DNA of 64,000 nt from positions 1-64,000 of the forward strand of contig QNGE01002996.1 of the NCBI GenBank assembly GCA_008508345.1, written 5' to 3'. Positions 23,401 to 37,865 of this stretch are shown in pieces. Within the stretch, counting starts at the first letter, position 1. Each line of letters starts with the position of its first letter. Source of the stretch: Paragonimus westermani (lineage: Eukaryota > Platyhelminthes > Trematoda > Plagiorchiida > Troglotrematidae). The notes under the pieces were generated by a model. It saw only the letters and a list, made by a program, of their open reading frames with translations, had not been told where the DNA came from and did not search any database. Position numbers and translations under genes: made by a program.

Positions 23401-26400
23401 AAATTAAGTAACGCTAGTCGTTTGCTACACCACATGACTGGATTCACCACTTTGTTTACAAAAAGTTTTCGAAGACTGTCTAAGATGGTATCTGTACAAG
23501 ACAAGCACAAACGACTAGTCTCACAACTCTCACTGATAATTCAAATAACCTTTTCACGAAGTAGATCTATCTAATCAATGAAATATTTAAAGACAATTGA
23601 AAGCCTACAAGAAAATCATGAAAAACTAAGTTTCACCGAACAGATTGTTTTCGATAACCTCTCCTCTTTGGATATAAGCCCAAGCGGTCGTTTTTATAAT
23701 TTTGTCAAAAAGGAGAATTTAACAAAAACAGTCTGTTCGCTGAAACATCGTTTTTCATATCGAAGGAATAAGTGATTATCCGGACAAATTTAAGTGAACG
23801 AAGTTACCGACAGATTAAATGATGGTTTGGCTGCAACCATTCAGGCGTGTGACAGAAACGGGTGTTGCGATTTTACACTTCCTGAGTCGCTGATCTCATT
23901 CCAACCAACCGACCCATATGAAACAGGACCTCATATTCTCAACTGCCTAAATGATTCTGACCAAATTATTATGCGTCTGGTCTCTTGGATAAAAATACTA
24001 CTGTGTGTTGTTAACACGGTTTAAACAGCTACTTCTCACACACACGAACAACCCCGCTCTCTCTCATCTTTAGCTGCACGGGGAATTGGGTTCACAGGTT
24101 TAAAAGTGTCACCTGACAGCTGAAACTCATTTACAACAGAAAGTGGTAACAATCGTTGGGTGAGATTCGAAGTTCACCACGTGATGTTTGTCCATGTTGG
24201 ACCGTTCACCAAGCTGGATACTTATCCTGTTGGTTGTCTCTTGTTAGTATAACCTAATTCGGAGTTACACTGGGTAAAAATGTCATCAGTCTAATTAACC
24301 AGCATACAGAGCAACGAGGAACTTCACTAACGATAGTTGCTATCATCGGCAAACACAGGATTCGCCTAGCTTGAAATACACTTCCGTAACATTGTTAATC
24401 GACAGAACTATGCGTAATGCCGCATCTTGTAACCAATAATTTCAGGAAGTTAAGGAATGACAAACTAAGTCTTCAGAATTCCGTGTTTTATGTGGTATCT
24501 GGAATGGAAAATCGTTAAATATTTTCAAACTTGACGGGCGTTGCCAATAGGCTCTTGAGTCACATGTTATGATTTAGGCAATAAACTTCTTCGTTGACGA
24601 CCATCCGTACCAGGAATTCTCCTCCAACCAGTGTCGTAAGTTGCCCACTTTCACAATAAGCTGCTAATGTACAAAGTTGACCCTACGGTTAAAAAGCACA
24701 CAACCAAATTTCAGTATTAGTAACTGTTTGGAATTTGCTGATGGTTTCCTTAGATTATTCAGAGGATTTCTATACATAAATGGTTCTGAATGAAAGCTAG
24801 CCTAAACACAACAAACCTACGCTGATTTATAAGCAGTGATGCGAAACGCTTGTCATTGTGTAACGTCTAGTTGGTTAACCTTATCAGGAAGTCACTCTAG
24901 AAGCTTAAATACTTGGCACCGGTACATCGTTGCCTGCTAAAATCATGGTGATTTTGGTATTCCGCACGGTATCTGTGAGAGATGCTATCACTACAAGGTT
25001 ACAGCATTCTAGGAAGGCTGGTACTAAGCACCGAAGTTGTATCGCTGGTAAGTTATGCTGCCTAGTTCCTGTTGAATTCAAAGATACGGATGCAGTTAGG
25101 TTTTGAATAAAAGTGTAGAGTTTTTTGCCTTGTAGTTTAGTTTCGTTTCCCGGTTGATAGAACAGATAACACATAGAAACGCGCCGTTCTTCGAGCTGAC
25201 TCAAATTCAGCAGCGATCCGAATTCTATACGTTTAGATCTCATAACAAATCTGACATTCTACTTATTGGTCGGCTTGGTAGCTTGCTTTCAGTTTGGTGT
25301 ATATCATTTAACTGATGTTTGTGATGTCATAAGTTCAACCTAAGCCTGTATACATAAGATGAGGTCACTCGTTTTCCTAGGACGTTCACCGCATAACGAG
25401 TTGGTCCATCGGTTTTTGTGAAGGTTGACTACAATCTCACGGAAATACTTCCTGATTGCAGCCAACTAGCTGGCATTTCTGTTGATGGTTGGCTTACGCC
25501 AAAAGTTTTCTTGTTGTGACTTATTTCTCGTGGGTCTGGCTGAACAGGGTCCGCTACAAAGTAGTCATTTACAACTGGTCAGTAATAAAATCGTTCGTCG
25601 GTGCACAATCCGAAACTCACACTCCAGTGTAGGCTGCATCGGATTTTCAGTCTAAATAGTGAAAATTGTTGCGTGTGCTAAGACATCTTAAAACCGCAGT
25701 TCTGATGTCGTTAGTGAAGATCACCTCCAACATAGTATGGTTAACGTTGTAACAGAGGGTGTTGCCGATAAAACGGGATGTACTTTCCAGGCCATTCCAT
25801 GATGAGAGAGATTTTGGACTATATTTTAATGCAAACATCTAGATGTTTTCAAGGAGTGCTGGTTTCAGGTTTCGCTGTCGTTAAAGCATGTCAGTATCGT
25901 ACGTCCCTGCTATGTCCGGGAGTTAAATTTCGATCGAGTTTTCAACAGACAACCGTGACGACTCACGCGTCAGTGGACGCAATAGTCACGACGGAACTAT
26001 CGCGTCTGCCAACAAATGTGGGTGATCTTCAATAAATTCTTCGACCACCCATCGGATTCGGTAGTAGAACACTGGTTGAAGTCATCAATAATGCGAAAAA
26101 TATAATCGATAACACTGGATTTTGTTCATGTTTTCCGTGAATTTAGGAAAATAACGCGACACATCGCATCAACAAGCATATACTCCGTAAGCCAAGGAAT
26201 AAGTAGACTTTTGATAAATTTTGTCAACCTCTTGTCAACTTAAAATCCCTAACTTACAGCATTATTGACCAATTTAAATCAGTTTTGAAAGAAAGACTGC
26301 ACTATCACTAACCAGGCTTTCTGCCAGAATGGTTGTACAGATGTAACAAATGAACTGAACCAGGCAAGCATCCTCGAAATTGACGGAACAACTGGTTAGT

Positions 26401-29400
26401 TAATGCGCACGAATTAAGTCCCGTAACTACATCTTTGTCCGTCGTCCTCATTTGCACTGCTAGTTAAATTAGTTATGTTCGTGTAGATCGGTCATGCCTG
26501 TTTCCTTCTTTGCGGTCGACGCCAGTTGCCCCAAGGAGTGTACGCACCAACACGCGCAGAAACTGTCCCCAAATTTCCTATGGAAATACGACTCGAATAG
26601 TACAACTCGCTTGCACACACATTTCGCACTCGCCAGGAGTTCATAACTCGGGCTGCGTTCGTAATTTGAATTCCGAATCGCAAATATTTCATTCGTTTAG
26701 TATCGTGCACTTTGGCGTCCACAATTAGCACAGTTCAGAGTGGAAGTCGTCCGAAGATGTTTCTGAACTGATGCGCATGTATGCTTTCCTGGGTCGCTTT
26801 AAAAAGACGATTGCTTGGTTCCACCCCACCGTCGGATGTGTTTGATTGTGAAAGTCTTACAGCCGTGCGTACCCATATATAATTCGTGATTTTGCTAGTT
26901 ATTTTAGCAGAAACCATTCCTAGAAAGCTGGGTATTGGTAGGGTCTTCTTTTGTTAAAGAGGATCACTTAGAGTTGCTAAGACCGAGGACGAACTTAGAA
27001 CAAGCGAGTGAATTTTTTCGAGTCTTTTAGGAGTCTGCATCATTTGACTAATGGCTCCCAAAACTAGACATCGTGATGACAATTTTTTATACCTGCTTCT
27101 GTTAGCAGGCTTAGTTACTGTCATTATTTTAAACATTCATTTTAATCATGGATAAATTCACATCCCAGTTCACGTAACACGATGGGATATGCCAGTGATC
27201 TTACTTTATTTCCAGGGCAATCATTCCAGAATCAGGCATGACTAAACAACTAAAAGCTTTATACAGTTTTGGCTTGAGGGAATCCGTCAGGAGAGGTTCT
27301 CTACATCGAAATACGTCAGCCGTGCACCTAATTGTAAGGTAACGTGATAAAATTAGGTGAGAGTAGAAGGCTACGTTTACTTTTGTTTGAGAACAATCCA
27401 TTTTCAGCACACCAAATTTGCTCAAGTTGCGATCGTGATTCACGGCATTGCGAATAGCATTCTCTTAATTGGGTATTCACACTCACGTTGTGACACCGGA
27501 GGTGTTCATTCCAGTAAGCGGTAAAGTGGATTTTCCTTCCTCGACAAGTTCTTGAGGAGTTAGCGGTCCAGTTGACGGCTATTGGGTCACTGTCTGAGTT
27601 CAAGCAAAGCGATCACAGTGAAGCTTGAGTGAAAGTGAGGAGGGAACAACATTAACACAATTACAAAGTGTTGCCATCGTCCTGACAGCAAATTCGTCCT
27701 TCTTAACATTAAGAAATATATTGAAATGCACTGATACTTTCAAAGACAAAATGATGCAAATGGATTTAGTGCACCAGTTCACCGGCTCATTTCGAATATG
27801 GTACAAACGCTGTCATGAAAATAAACTGACTCATTTTTTTCATAATTGTAATGTGATTCGTACTGGCCTAGGTTAATTAGCCATTCTGCATGAGAATATC
27901 ACTGCAGAGAGAATGCAGGCTTAAAACAGTAACATTAATCCACCCTATGCTCTGCGCCCGGACCGGCATCTATCGATTTTCTACAAGCTAGACTGGCTAC
28001 AATTCCTTGGGGTACTAAAAATAGTAATCAGCGGTTTGTGAAAATCTGTTACACAGATTGGACAGTCTTGTACGATTGGTAGATGCTTGTAGACTGAAAG
28101 CGGTTTCTCAGAGGATTTCAAATAAAGGTGAATTTGTCACACAGTTACCGGTTATTTACAATATATTGTTCAAATATTATTCACGTTGATAATGGAAAGG
28201 ACTGTTGGCGTATTCAAATGTTAGCGTATTCAAATGTTTACAGTAATTACATGTACGGTGTACTTTTGTGCACTCTGTATGGTTTAATCACCTAAAGAGG
28301 TTAATGTTCAGAGTTTACGCGAAAAAAGAAAGGTTACGGTTCATTTTTGCAAACGAACGTCATGCAAAGTTTTCAGGATTAGTGATAAAGGGTGTCGAAC
28401 GAAAGATTACAGGACATCACAGATGTGCACGGACATTCGTCGATTTGTAAATGTGCCAAATGAAACAAACGAGCAAACAATATGAAGAGAATGACTAGAA
28501 TAATAAAATAGGACAGGCGGCTATTTTTGTGTAATGGTCTATCCAGAACTACAAAGTTTATTATGACCAAAAACAGTCACCGATGTTGCTAGGTAGGTGC
28601 ATCATGATTCTGTAGTTTGGGGAGACTCCTCCTTCAACGAACCACGAACAACTGTTGAGGGTCAATAGTACTAATGTAGAGTACACCTTAATGCAGAACG
28701 TTTATTTTGAAGTCTGCATAAGCAAGTCCTGTCATAACCTAAATGTCTTCCAGACTAAGGCTATACGAAACCTCCATTTTCAAGCTGCAGTTGAAGATAT
28801 TCATGACGGAGCTTTCTCCACTGTATTGCTTCACAAATGGAAACGAAACCCGATTTAATTTAGATGTATTTAGCGCTAACGATTGTGCGTCAGATCAGTT
28901 TGATAGTTATTTGATACGGTTTCTGTGGTGACGCAGACGGATATCTCCGAGTATCGAACTCTGCAGGCATCACCTACTTAGTTAAAGGGTAACTAGGTCT
29001 CTGAAAACGATATGGCACATGGAGGACAGAAAAATGGGCAAAGATCCGTATGATGGTACACGCCGGAAACCCTGATGTATGGAAAATATATACAGCCATT
29101 TAAGCAGTTTTAAAACTGGCCAAAGATACTATCGGAAACAATGAGAATAAGACGATTGTCTAGAACCCAGAAAATCATATGTGATTCCCTGGTGTGTGTA
29201 CGTAATTAATCATTTTCATCACCCAACGGATACTGAATCACTTGTTCATAAGCTTTTTAATAGGGCCCAAAAAATTTCAAACAAATGACAGAACTTCATA
29301 AAACCGGTACATTAGACAAAGGCCATCACTGCGTCGTTCCAACCTAAGCGTACATGCAGTTTGTTCGTTCAGCTACTCCTTGATACTGCCATATTGAGCA

Positions 29401-32232
29401 ACATGAGCTTTCGGGGCACCGGTACGGACGCAAAAGTATACCCCCGACGTGCACTTCTAAGAGACTTCACTAAACCATTTTCTTTCCATATGGCAGAGGC
29501 TCATCTTCGCGTGAGAGTTTCCTATCGACCCCACGCGTAGGGTGGAATGAGGAAATTATGCTTCACAAATAAGAACCCACCAAGTTGTACGAAGTCGGAT
29601 AAGTTTTCAGTATAACTGAAAAACAATATAGCCCAGGGTGGCCGTTCCACTTGTTCATCTGCAATCGGCCAATAAACATTCATAGTTGTTATTGCATAAC
29701 GTTCCTCTGTTGCAGGTGTTGTTCAGAATAACCTGCAACTCATTGAAATTTTCACGCACTTTGCTTTTCAAACATTAGTTTCAACATATTCAGTTAACCA
29801 GTTAAAAGTAGAACATTCCTGACGATATTTTGCCATTTTTCCTGCAAGTCTGAGTTGAATCTTTTCACACTAATCGTGTAACTAGCAGTAAGATCCAAAT
29901 AGGATGACGGACAGTTATCCGATCGACGGTTTATAAGACACACATCAAGGCTGGTTTCCATCGGGGAAGGTCTTGAACTTTTAGAAACAAAGGATTAGAT
30001 CACGGTATCAGTAAACCTTGTTGCTTATAAGTACGATATCGGCAGCTAACCTTTCACCGGTTATGTGTATTTTAGTGGCACGTGACTTCAGCTAGCTTTG
30101 GAATCGAAGAGATAATCTTATCTAGTCCAGGTGCTTGGACTACTTCCACTTTGAAAGCATTCCAAATACATTGTAGGAAACAATCAGTGCGTTTGGATCA
30201 GCGTTTGATGTATCGTAAGACACAAAAATATTCATCTACAATTTAAAAAAGTGAATGAGCGACAGTCTGAAACTTTACGCATTTAAACCAGGCCTAGATG
30301 GTTGGCTGACTACGTTCTTTAAATGCCTAGTACACAATGTTGCAATTTCGGTTGTCGGGAATTCAGTTTTGCTTGTCTTCTCTTTTAAGCTTACGAACGT
30401 AAGATGTTTCAGTTGCAGACTACACGGCACTGCAAGACTCAAGCGGAAGCAAGTTGGACTGTGTACACTGATCGATCGGAAATACGAAGAATCTCGAGAA
30501 CGATTGGAATTGGCGTGCTATTGAAGAAAGATACGAAGTTTGGATAGCGACAATGCATACTACAAACATATGGTGAGCTGTAAATTTTATGACTGGTTAT
30601 ACGGAGCAGATGCATGGTTCACCACGAGAACGGTCCAAAAAGGTGTTATTCCCTTATGGGTTTGAGTCATTCCAACTGCATAATATGGTAAGTACTCCGA
30701 AACACTTTCATTCGTCATCGTCAGGTACACACAAGAAATGACACGTATAGGCAAATTGATTGATTTTGTCCAGTTACCAAACGCTACTCGATTCTAGGGA
30801 TGTGTGTATAATGTCTGTCTATGAGGTTTTCCCGGTACATCAGGAAATCAGATAGACAGTCAGATTGAGAGAAAAACTGATAATGGGCAATCCATCTAAT
30901 TACGTTAAAACACTGAATGGAAGCTTTGAATAACGCTCCGATTTAAGCATGAATCTTTGAACTATTACTAACTAACTAACAACAATCTGGTCAGCATGTA
31001 CTTCATATTAATTCCAGACTGAAAACAGTTGTCTTCATTCAGTCTCACAAAGTACTTTAATAGAATTTAGTCAATTTTCCTCTCAACTTTAGGCAAAAAC
31101 AGCGACTTACTTCGGAAAAATTATACATAATGTTCGAGTCACATTCTAAAAATGTATGTGAGCATACGAACAAGATGCGCGCCCTGCATGGTTACGAAGT
31201 TTAAGGGGTTTGTACCTAAAGTAGGGGCAAATGACCTATTGCGCGGTTATCTGTAGATGACGTTAAACCTCTTCTAATAGCTTCGGGTGGTAGTAATTGT
31301 TCTTACTCCAGTTCAACAACACAGGATTTTGAACCGAAACTTCTGGGAACAAAAACTGAAGGATACTAGTAAATTATCAGTCCTTGTTTTCAGTATCTAA
31401 ACTCATTGAGCCGTCTAAGTGACCATGTCTCACAGCAAGTTTAAACGATGCTCACGAATCCCCCACGATAACTAGTGTGAAGTATTTTATTGCCATCTGT
31501 TGCATTGATTCTGGCTTATTTCATAACTGCCTTCCGTATTGAAATAATCCGTTCATGGTGAACCTGGAACTAGTATGGTCTCTGTACATGTCTGAGCCAT
31601 AAAAAGAAACATAAAACACGAGAATGTAAACGATTCCAGGGTATGCTGATTGTTTGCGGAACGTTCGGACTAATATCCATTGCCAACATGATGGACGGAT
31701 GAGCTGAACAGTAGATGAAGAAACGCCAGGAAGACCAGAAACAATTTTTTTGTATATATTAATGTGTGGACTAATACCAATTAAAAATGGTTGGTAGTGG
31801 CATAGAAAAGTGGTGTCCGTACAAATGGTTGGGAGTAGTAAGTAGACGACTGATTGGTTTGTACGCTCACATACAGATGGTCGTCAAGAGCAGTTGCAAA
31901 AATTCAAAATGTTGTAATTACTGGTAGTCAGACAATGACTGTAACAGTTGCGCTAGTACGAGTGGCAGGAGGAATGAAAGTAGACCATATTTTTGAGGGA
32001 AACATTGACAGAGAACAGTAACCTTGGCGAGGAACATATAAAAATATAAGTGTACACAAAATGGTTCAAAGTGAATTACAGAACGGACCCTGAGACATTG
32101 GATTGAGATCGTTCCTCCCACTCTCACGGTCTCAAGTTTAAGGAGGTGGGGGGTAGTGTTTTCGAACAGGTAACACCAGTCGGTCCACGATAACGACTAA
32201 GCGGGCGGAATATGGACTATGGTGTCGAAAAC
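20480..32232. other. Long stretch without a confident gene
   Basis: No recognised gene in nearly 12 kb. Points noted: a plus frame from ATG 23578 that resumes in the same frame at 23794 after two stops and runs to 24024; a minus-strand 77-nt block at 25498-25574 bounded by gaccag and gtaagc and open in one frame; a plus frame 25778-26035 whose TAA is followed at once by AATAAA; and a 16-bp tandem duplication at 28208-28239. This is also the 3' flank of the innexin gene, where no AATAAA lies close to the stop; the nearest on the minus strand is about 31491-31486. Confidence 0.45.
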
Positions 32233-33542
32233 TTATACTTTGCATGGTGGATGGTATACCCTAGTGACGGTTGGTTCACGGTCTGTTCCGCTGTCTTCCG
32301 ATGATTTTGATCCTCGTTTCTCTGTTCTGGTGTCTTTATCCGGAGAGTCAACAATTTGTCCATCAGGTTGATTAATACCTTGGGTACCGGATCTTAAGAG
32401 ACTGACTGGATAGACTTCGTTATGATCGATCTCCCTAGAAGCTTTAGTAATAGCCGGACTGTGCGGAGGAGGGACGTACGGAGCGGACGGAAGCGGTCGT
32501 TGACGAGCTCTAGCTACACCTCCTTGTTCCAGTTTAGCGCTCATGAATCCACCGTAATTTTTATCCGCAATGTCGATAGGTACGTCACCTGAAATATGAT
32601 TGTGGTAGTCGGTCATGTATTTGGGTACTTTGGGCAACATTGGGGGACCACGAAAATCCTTGTCCATATACTGTTTCTTGTAGTCGGCAAACAGACAGCA
32701 GACAATTTCCACTGTGATCAAATCACCCGCGTTCATTGATATCATACGAAGGATGAAATGACCATCCTGGCGCAGAAATTCAGCAATAAACCGATCCACT
32801 AGCAACGACATTTTTGGGTCGTCGCGATCGTAAACGTCAGCTATCTTTAAAAACCGTCGTACAAAGTGGCGTTGATGCCGTTTCATCCCCATACGCAACA
32901 CCCACATCGGAATACTGATCAACGTGATACACATGACTGCACCGAGGAAGAAGTACAGAAATACGTAGATTTTTTCATTCAGCATATTGATCGGTAGTAC
33001 ACACTGGGCGAACAAGCGGTTGCTGGCTCCCACATGCTGCAGCGTGTGTCGACACATGCCAACTCGGGGAAATACTTGTGTCTCTGTCCACGGCTTCCCG
33101 TCTACAATGTCCTTCAACACGCGGAACCCAAAGAACAGATAGCCTTCTCTGGCGTCGAATCGTAGGAATATGTACATCAGGTATAGTTGGCAAGCTCCAA
33201 TCAACGCGTAGAGAATCTTCACAAACAAGTAAACATAAACCAGATTGTTTCCATGACGTTTGCCCGGGATGACTGACGAATGACGGAGCCTGTCACTTAT
33301 GCTACCGGATCCTCCACGATACTCTCGACGATTGAAAAGCAGTAGTTCCAGAGTACGTGCAATGTGCTGCACCATTTTCTGTCTCTTTTCGCCTTCTTCT
33401 TTAGTAATAGAATTGGATGTCCGGACAAGATTTTGTAAATCAGTACCAGTGCGATTGTAGGTGAAAATACTCCAAAATATGCGCGGCAGATAGTAGAGGA
33501 TGGCCTGCAATCCCAGGACCAGTGGAACCCACTGGTAATAAT
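32233..33542 (-). CDS. Innexin, exon 2 (residues 106-541)
   Basis: Gap-junction hemichannel subunit of the plasma membrane. Exon 2 begins after the acceptor cctgaacag with AT, which completes Asn106, then YYQWVP (107-112), the innexin signature at the start of TM2. Next come a cytoplasmic loop, TM3 (about 206-232), extracellular loop 2 with Cys269 and Cys286 in FPRVGMC and CVLPINMLNEK, TM4 (about 297-320), and a conserved cytosolic block DGHFILRMISMNAGDL. The roughly 220-residue C-terminal tail ends in a Pro-rich then charged, Ser/Thr-rich region. The stop codon is at 32233-32235. The full protein would be 541 residues, longer than the ~400 of many innexins because of the tail. All four family cysteines are present and the frame is intact, so the gene looks functional. 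The TTG at 33510 is not a start. Confidence 0.95.
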
Positions 33543-36500
33543 CTGTTCAGGTAAACGAAGAAGAGAAGGTATCGGATAATCCGTAAAAAACCTGGGTTCA
33601 ATTCATTTCAGTGATTACTACTGTCACGCGTCAAATACATGTTAAGTGGTTTTGGTGCACGAGCTAATAAACATCAATATTTCGATAGATTTAGACAAGC
33701 TGCAAACAAACTGCCATGAGGATAAATTAACCATATAGAAAGTCAGTAGAAGAGTGACCAGGACACTCATCATAAACAAGCACGATCATCGACATTCTAC
33801 TCCCAGACCTAAACTCAGGGTGCGGAACGGATGTCATCCCAAAAGAGAAAAACCGTGGTAGGGCAGTTGCTGTAAGAATCTGTCTTTTGCAAGCTAGGTT
33901 CGAATAAGAGGGTCGATCAGCTTCACATTTTGTACGTGAGTTCACGGTTTAGTTGAAGTGCCTTTGAAATAAGCTGTTTGGTACTGACAGATAGTTTATC
34001 AGATTTTCGTTCACGCCTCGGAATATTGTCAGTCACGATACTAACCGCATGAAAACAATCTAGCGGTTAAATATTGGACAATAGTTTTGCTCATCATTCT
34101 TGTTGGTGCCAGTAAGCCCGTACCGCGACACATGATTCATGTGCTTACGGTGACCAGAATACAGAAAGCCAGACTGTCGCGGTCGTGAGCTAAAGCAGAG
34201 TGATTCATCTGTCTGAGGCGAGGCTAACATCCTATGGGTAGTGTGCACACTGCACATGAGACGGCCTTGTCAAATGATTGGTCACCGAAACAGTAAAAGA
34301 TTGGGACGGTGTAGCAAAACTTAACGGATTGTTTCTGATGTGAACTAGGCTGGAAAATGACGTTTCAAGGCAAACAAGACGGAGAACAGAGATACGATGT
34401 CCAAAAGGAATGGACAGTCGTGATCAGTATGATGACAATGCAGTGGGTCATACTGTTTTAATGGAATGAAGAGTGGGAAAATTTTTCGCTTGCGATGAGC
34501 ACAATAAAGTTAGACGGAAGTACTCGATAGGACTCCCCATAGACGCCACTGTCGTTCTGATTCATCGTGCAGACATGACAGTACTATTGTCCGAGACAGA
34601 GACACCGGTGACGTGAAGGTGGAGCATGCAACTTCACCAGATATTCTCCTGACTTTGAACAGAATTCTCGACTGAATTTTGAGCCACCGCAAGTTTTGCA
34701 AGCACTGTGGTGACAAAACGAAGATCGGAGGAACCCAAAACCCCGACAGCCTCCAAAGCTTCCTTGGGGATTACCCACTGTCAACTTCATTAACCTCTAT
34801 GCCTGTCGTTTACAGCATAACGGTGTATGTCCTTCAATGACTCTTCCGTATCCATTTGCAATGGACTTCTTATTGAATGTCTGGTTTCTCATGAACCTGT
34901 GATTTATGACTTAGTGAGTCATGCATTAAAGACGTACTCATTAGAATAATTCGCCTACACCATGTGCCGTTATTCTTTTGACCTGTGTGCCTTCAGGGTA
35001 TTTTCTGCATTGACTATTGACTAAACGTTAATTAACTTTGCTACCTGTGTAACATACCATAAACCTCTGTTCCTCATGACGACTTCCGCACTGACATTAT
35101 CAACTCTGATTTGTCCGGCTTTGCACCAGTCAACCGGCTTTTATGCTCTGATGCCACGTAACACACAAATCGCTAACGTTGATTTACCATGAACAAACTT
35201 TGCCTGGTTCCAGTTGTATATTTCCGTTACTCATCAACTGTTTGTATAGAGAACCAACTAGAGCCTATCAAGTCTTCAGTATTCCGTCTTGTTCCACGTG
35301 AATCAAGAGATTTAGCACTTCGTTGAGAGGCCGTAAGTTACCGTGAATCTCCACACCGTCCAAAGCTAAATTTAAGTTTGGATGGATGCTGCCGCCATTT
35401 TAAATGGTAGTGAATCATTAAAGATGTGAGCTCCGTTCGTTTCAAGACGTGGTTAGCAACAAGTCGAGTCTGCACCAGTGGCCGGTAATAGAAAATATGT
35501 TATGTCGAATAGTGTGCCTCTGATTTTAGTGATGTATATTCAAGATGAAGAACCCCCGGGTGGGTGTTTGTGACAGATATATGTTCGAGGTCTAAAATCG
35601 AACAGTTAGTGTTAGGCTTGTGTAGAGGGCTCGACATGCGTAGGCATAAAATTTGCTAAGATAATGAATACCACTTTCAATATCGTATATGGTCACTTCT
35701 GGCTTTGATAACCCAATCAATTCTTAGATGAATACCATGGAATGAAGACCAAATCAGGGATGCAATTACTTCGACACTCAGTGGGACATCTCAGCGCGGC
35801 TGTGAGATGCTCATTCTAAATGACGTTTTCGAACGGTATTACCAGTTAACTTCTCGCACTCTTAACTAGTGTCTTCTGGTCCACCTGCAGTTCCTTTGAA
35901 CCCCGCTGTTCTGAGTGTTCCAATCGGCAGGAAGCGAATGAGTATATGTGAGCAGTAAAAACCTGTTTACCGATCCAGTTTCGCCAAGACTTGCTGTAGG
36001 TGTTAGATTTCAGATACTGAATCTTATGACCAGCAGGTACTGAAGTTACCAAGTGTTCTGGGTCTGCCAAAAATGAGCATAAAAACCACGAGGATGTGCG
36101 ATGAAACTGGGTCTACTAACCGAATTGGGGGTGGGTGGGGTGATTTTACTTTAGTGACAGTACAACCGTAATATTGTAGACTACCATACTTGATTGGTCT
36201 GCGATGGCAGCCCAGTTAAGTTAATCAACAACATCTATTCTACATGTGTATATGTATGTCAAGCAGTACCGTCGGTACGTGCATACGTGTTCCCTAACAA
36301 GGAAAGTTTTACTGAATTTAACTTAAGGATTCAACCGAATAAAATAGTCGTGGGAAAATGCTTGTTTATGAGGACTGATGCTGTAACCAAACAAATAATC
36401 ACCTGTTAGTGATTCGTAAAAGGTTGTCTTAGCAAACTACCAGAGGATATAAGTAGAGCAAGTTCAGAATGAACAAAATGACGAACACTTAGAAAGTTAG

Positions 36501-37865
36501 TTAATCCGAATTGTCGCAATTATTGAAGATGTTGGTGCAATAATTTGATCACGTCAGTTAGGAAACCACTGGCAAATTGTTCAAAATAGATTACTCACAG
36601 GCAGGTGGAGTAGCGCTCAACTCCCGGCAGAGTGAAGGATGTGCCCCACTGTTGAGCTCTAACAGGAGAAGACGCAGGGTCTTTATAAAGAGGATTAGGA
36701 GGCAAATCACGCAAACTTTCCGAGGGGCCCCAGTTAGTCAGTGCGGTTTAATAACGAAATGGTCATGGGCGGTTCGAAGGTCGATATACAGAAACTTACA
36801 TATACTTACGAGCTGGAAGGTTGTTGCTCCGAAATTCTTAAAGGCAGTCTGTGTCTGGTGGGTTCAACTTGCGTGACGAGAAGGGCAGTTTCAGACAGCC
36901 CACCGTTAACGATATTGCCGGATCTAAACTCCGGTTGATTTGATTACCTGTTTGGAAGTGAACAGGTTGACAATGTGCAGCTTACATGGGTTGACAGCTG
37001 CGAAATAAAACGTTGGATAGTTGCTGTTTACAAAACCAGACACTTCATACGGAATAAGTTTCTTCGTGTCCAAATAGATTAGGTTAAGTTGCTGATGAGA
37101 ATGGTGAGCGACTATATATTACATTCGGTTATTGTAGATGAAGGTGATAAGACGGATCGATAATCTGTTGTAACTAATCGAAGAGGGAGTGAATCAAGGA
37201 ATGTGTATTCGAACATCAGCAAAATGAACTATCCACAGTAATAACATTTGCTTGATGACTGAACCGTAAGATAGCAGAAGAGCTTAGACTGTGTGCCGTG
37301 ATTATACTGAGTCGCATGTGGAGTAGATACTGACTGTTCTTGCACCCAATCTAGTAACTAGCATCCGTCGAAACTCGAACTCGGAGCCCGTTTTCATGTT
37401 AAAACCGATGTGATTTTCATAGAACGGTGAGTGGTTGAACCACACATTCCTAATCCGGTTGCATATAACCTTTCAACAGTCAGTGATTAGGTCTTCTCAT
37501 ATGTTTTCGTGCTGCAAAATGGGTTGACGAAAATGATGATAGGCTACTTTGTTCCCATGGGCTTCGATCAAACGAGGTTAGCGAGCAAACCGACGTCTGT
37601 GTGGGATATGTAAGTGGCTATTATAAGGCAGCGAGTGCGCATTTACCCTGCATACGCTGGACATTAGGGAGAGCACCGACCCAAAGGTGGAGATTATTCT
37701 CCCTCCGATTAACACCTACACGTTCATATGCACGTCTGGCCGAGAAGTTTGACCTTTACGAAGAAAATACATTTATGCAATAAAAACAGAAGAGAAACGG
37801 TGGACAAAAATAGCAAGTTAATCGAAAGTCACAATAGCCTTTGCCAAAAATGGTAATCAACTCAC
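33543..37865 (-). other. Innexin intron, 4,323 bp
   Basis: Bounded on the minus strand by gtgagttg at the 5' end and cctgaacag at the 3' end. It interrupts the codon for residue 106 after its first base, just before YYQWVP. It contains a partial SINE-like copy (36569-36665) and no other recognised gene. Frames at 36577-36876 and 37601-37783 (plus) are in slightly GC-richer DNA but unrecognised. Confidence 0.9.
36569..36665 (+). repeat. SINE-like element, partial copy in innexin intron
   Basis: The block tcaactcccggcagagtg ... gtgccccactg ... gagctctaac matches the B-box and body region of the copies at 40461 and 62473 (ttctagccccggctctgg ... gcaccactgg ... gagctctaac). The A-box part is eroded. 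It lies antisense to the innexin transcript. Confidence 0.45.

Noticed and set aside
24180..24240. Integrase-like FTKxDTYP reading near 24200
   Set aside because: Fewer than ten residues resemble the integrase start and no further blocks follow.
24905..25243. 112-codon minus ATG frame
   Set aside because: First-position G is about 18%, at background; length is expected by chance in 64 kb.
32975..33272. Open frames overlapping innexin exon 2 (32975-33193 minus, 33078-33272 plus)
   Set aside because: They are out-of-frame or antisense shadows of the innexin coding sequence.
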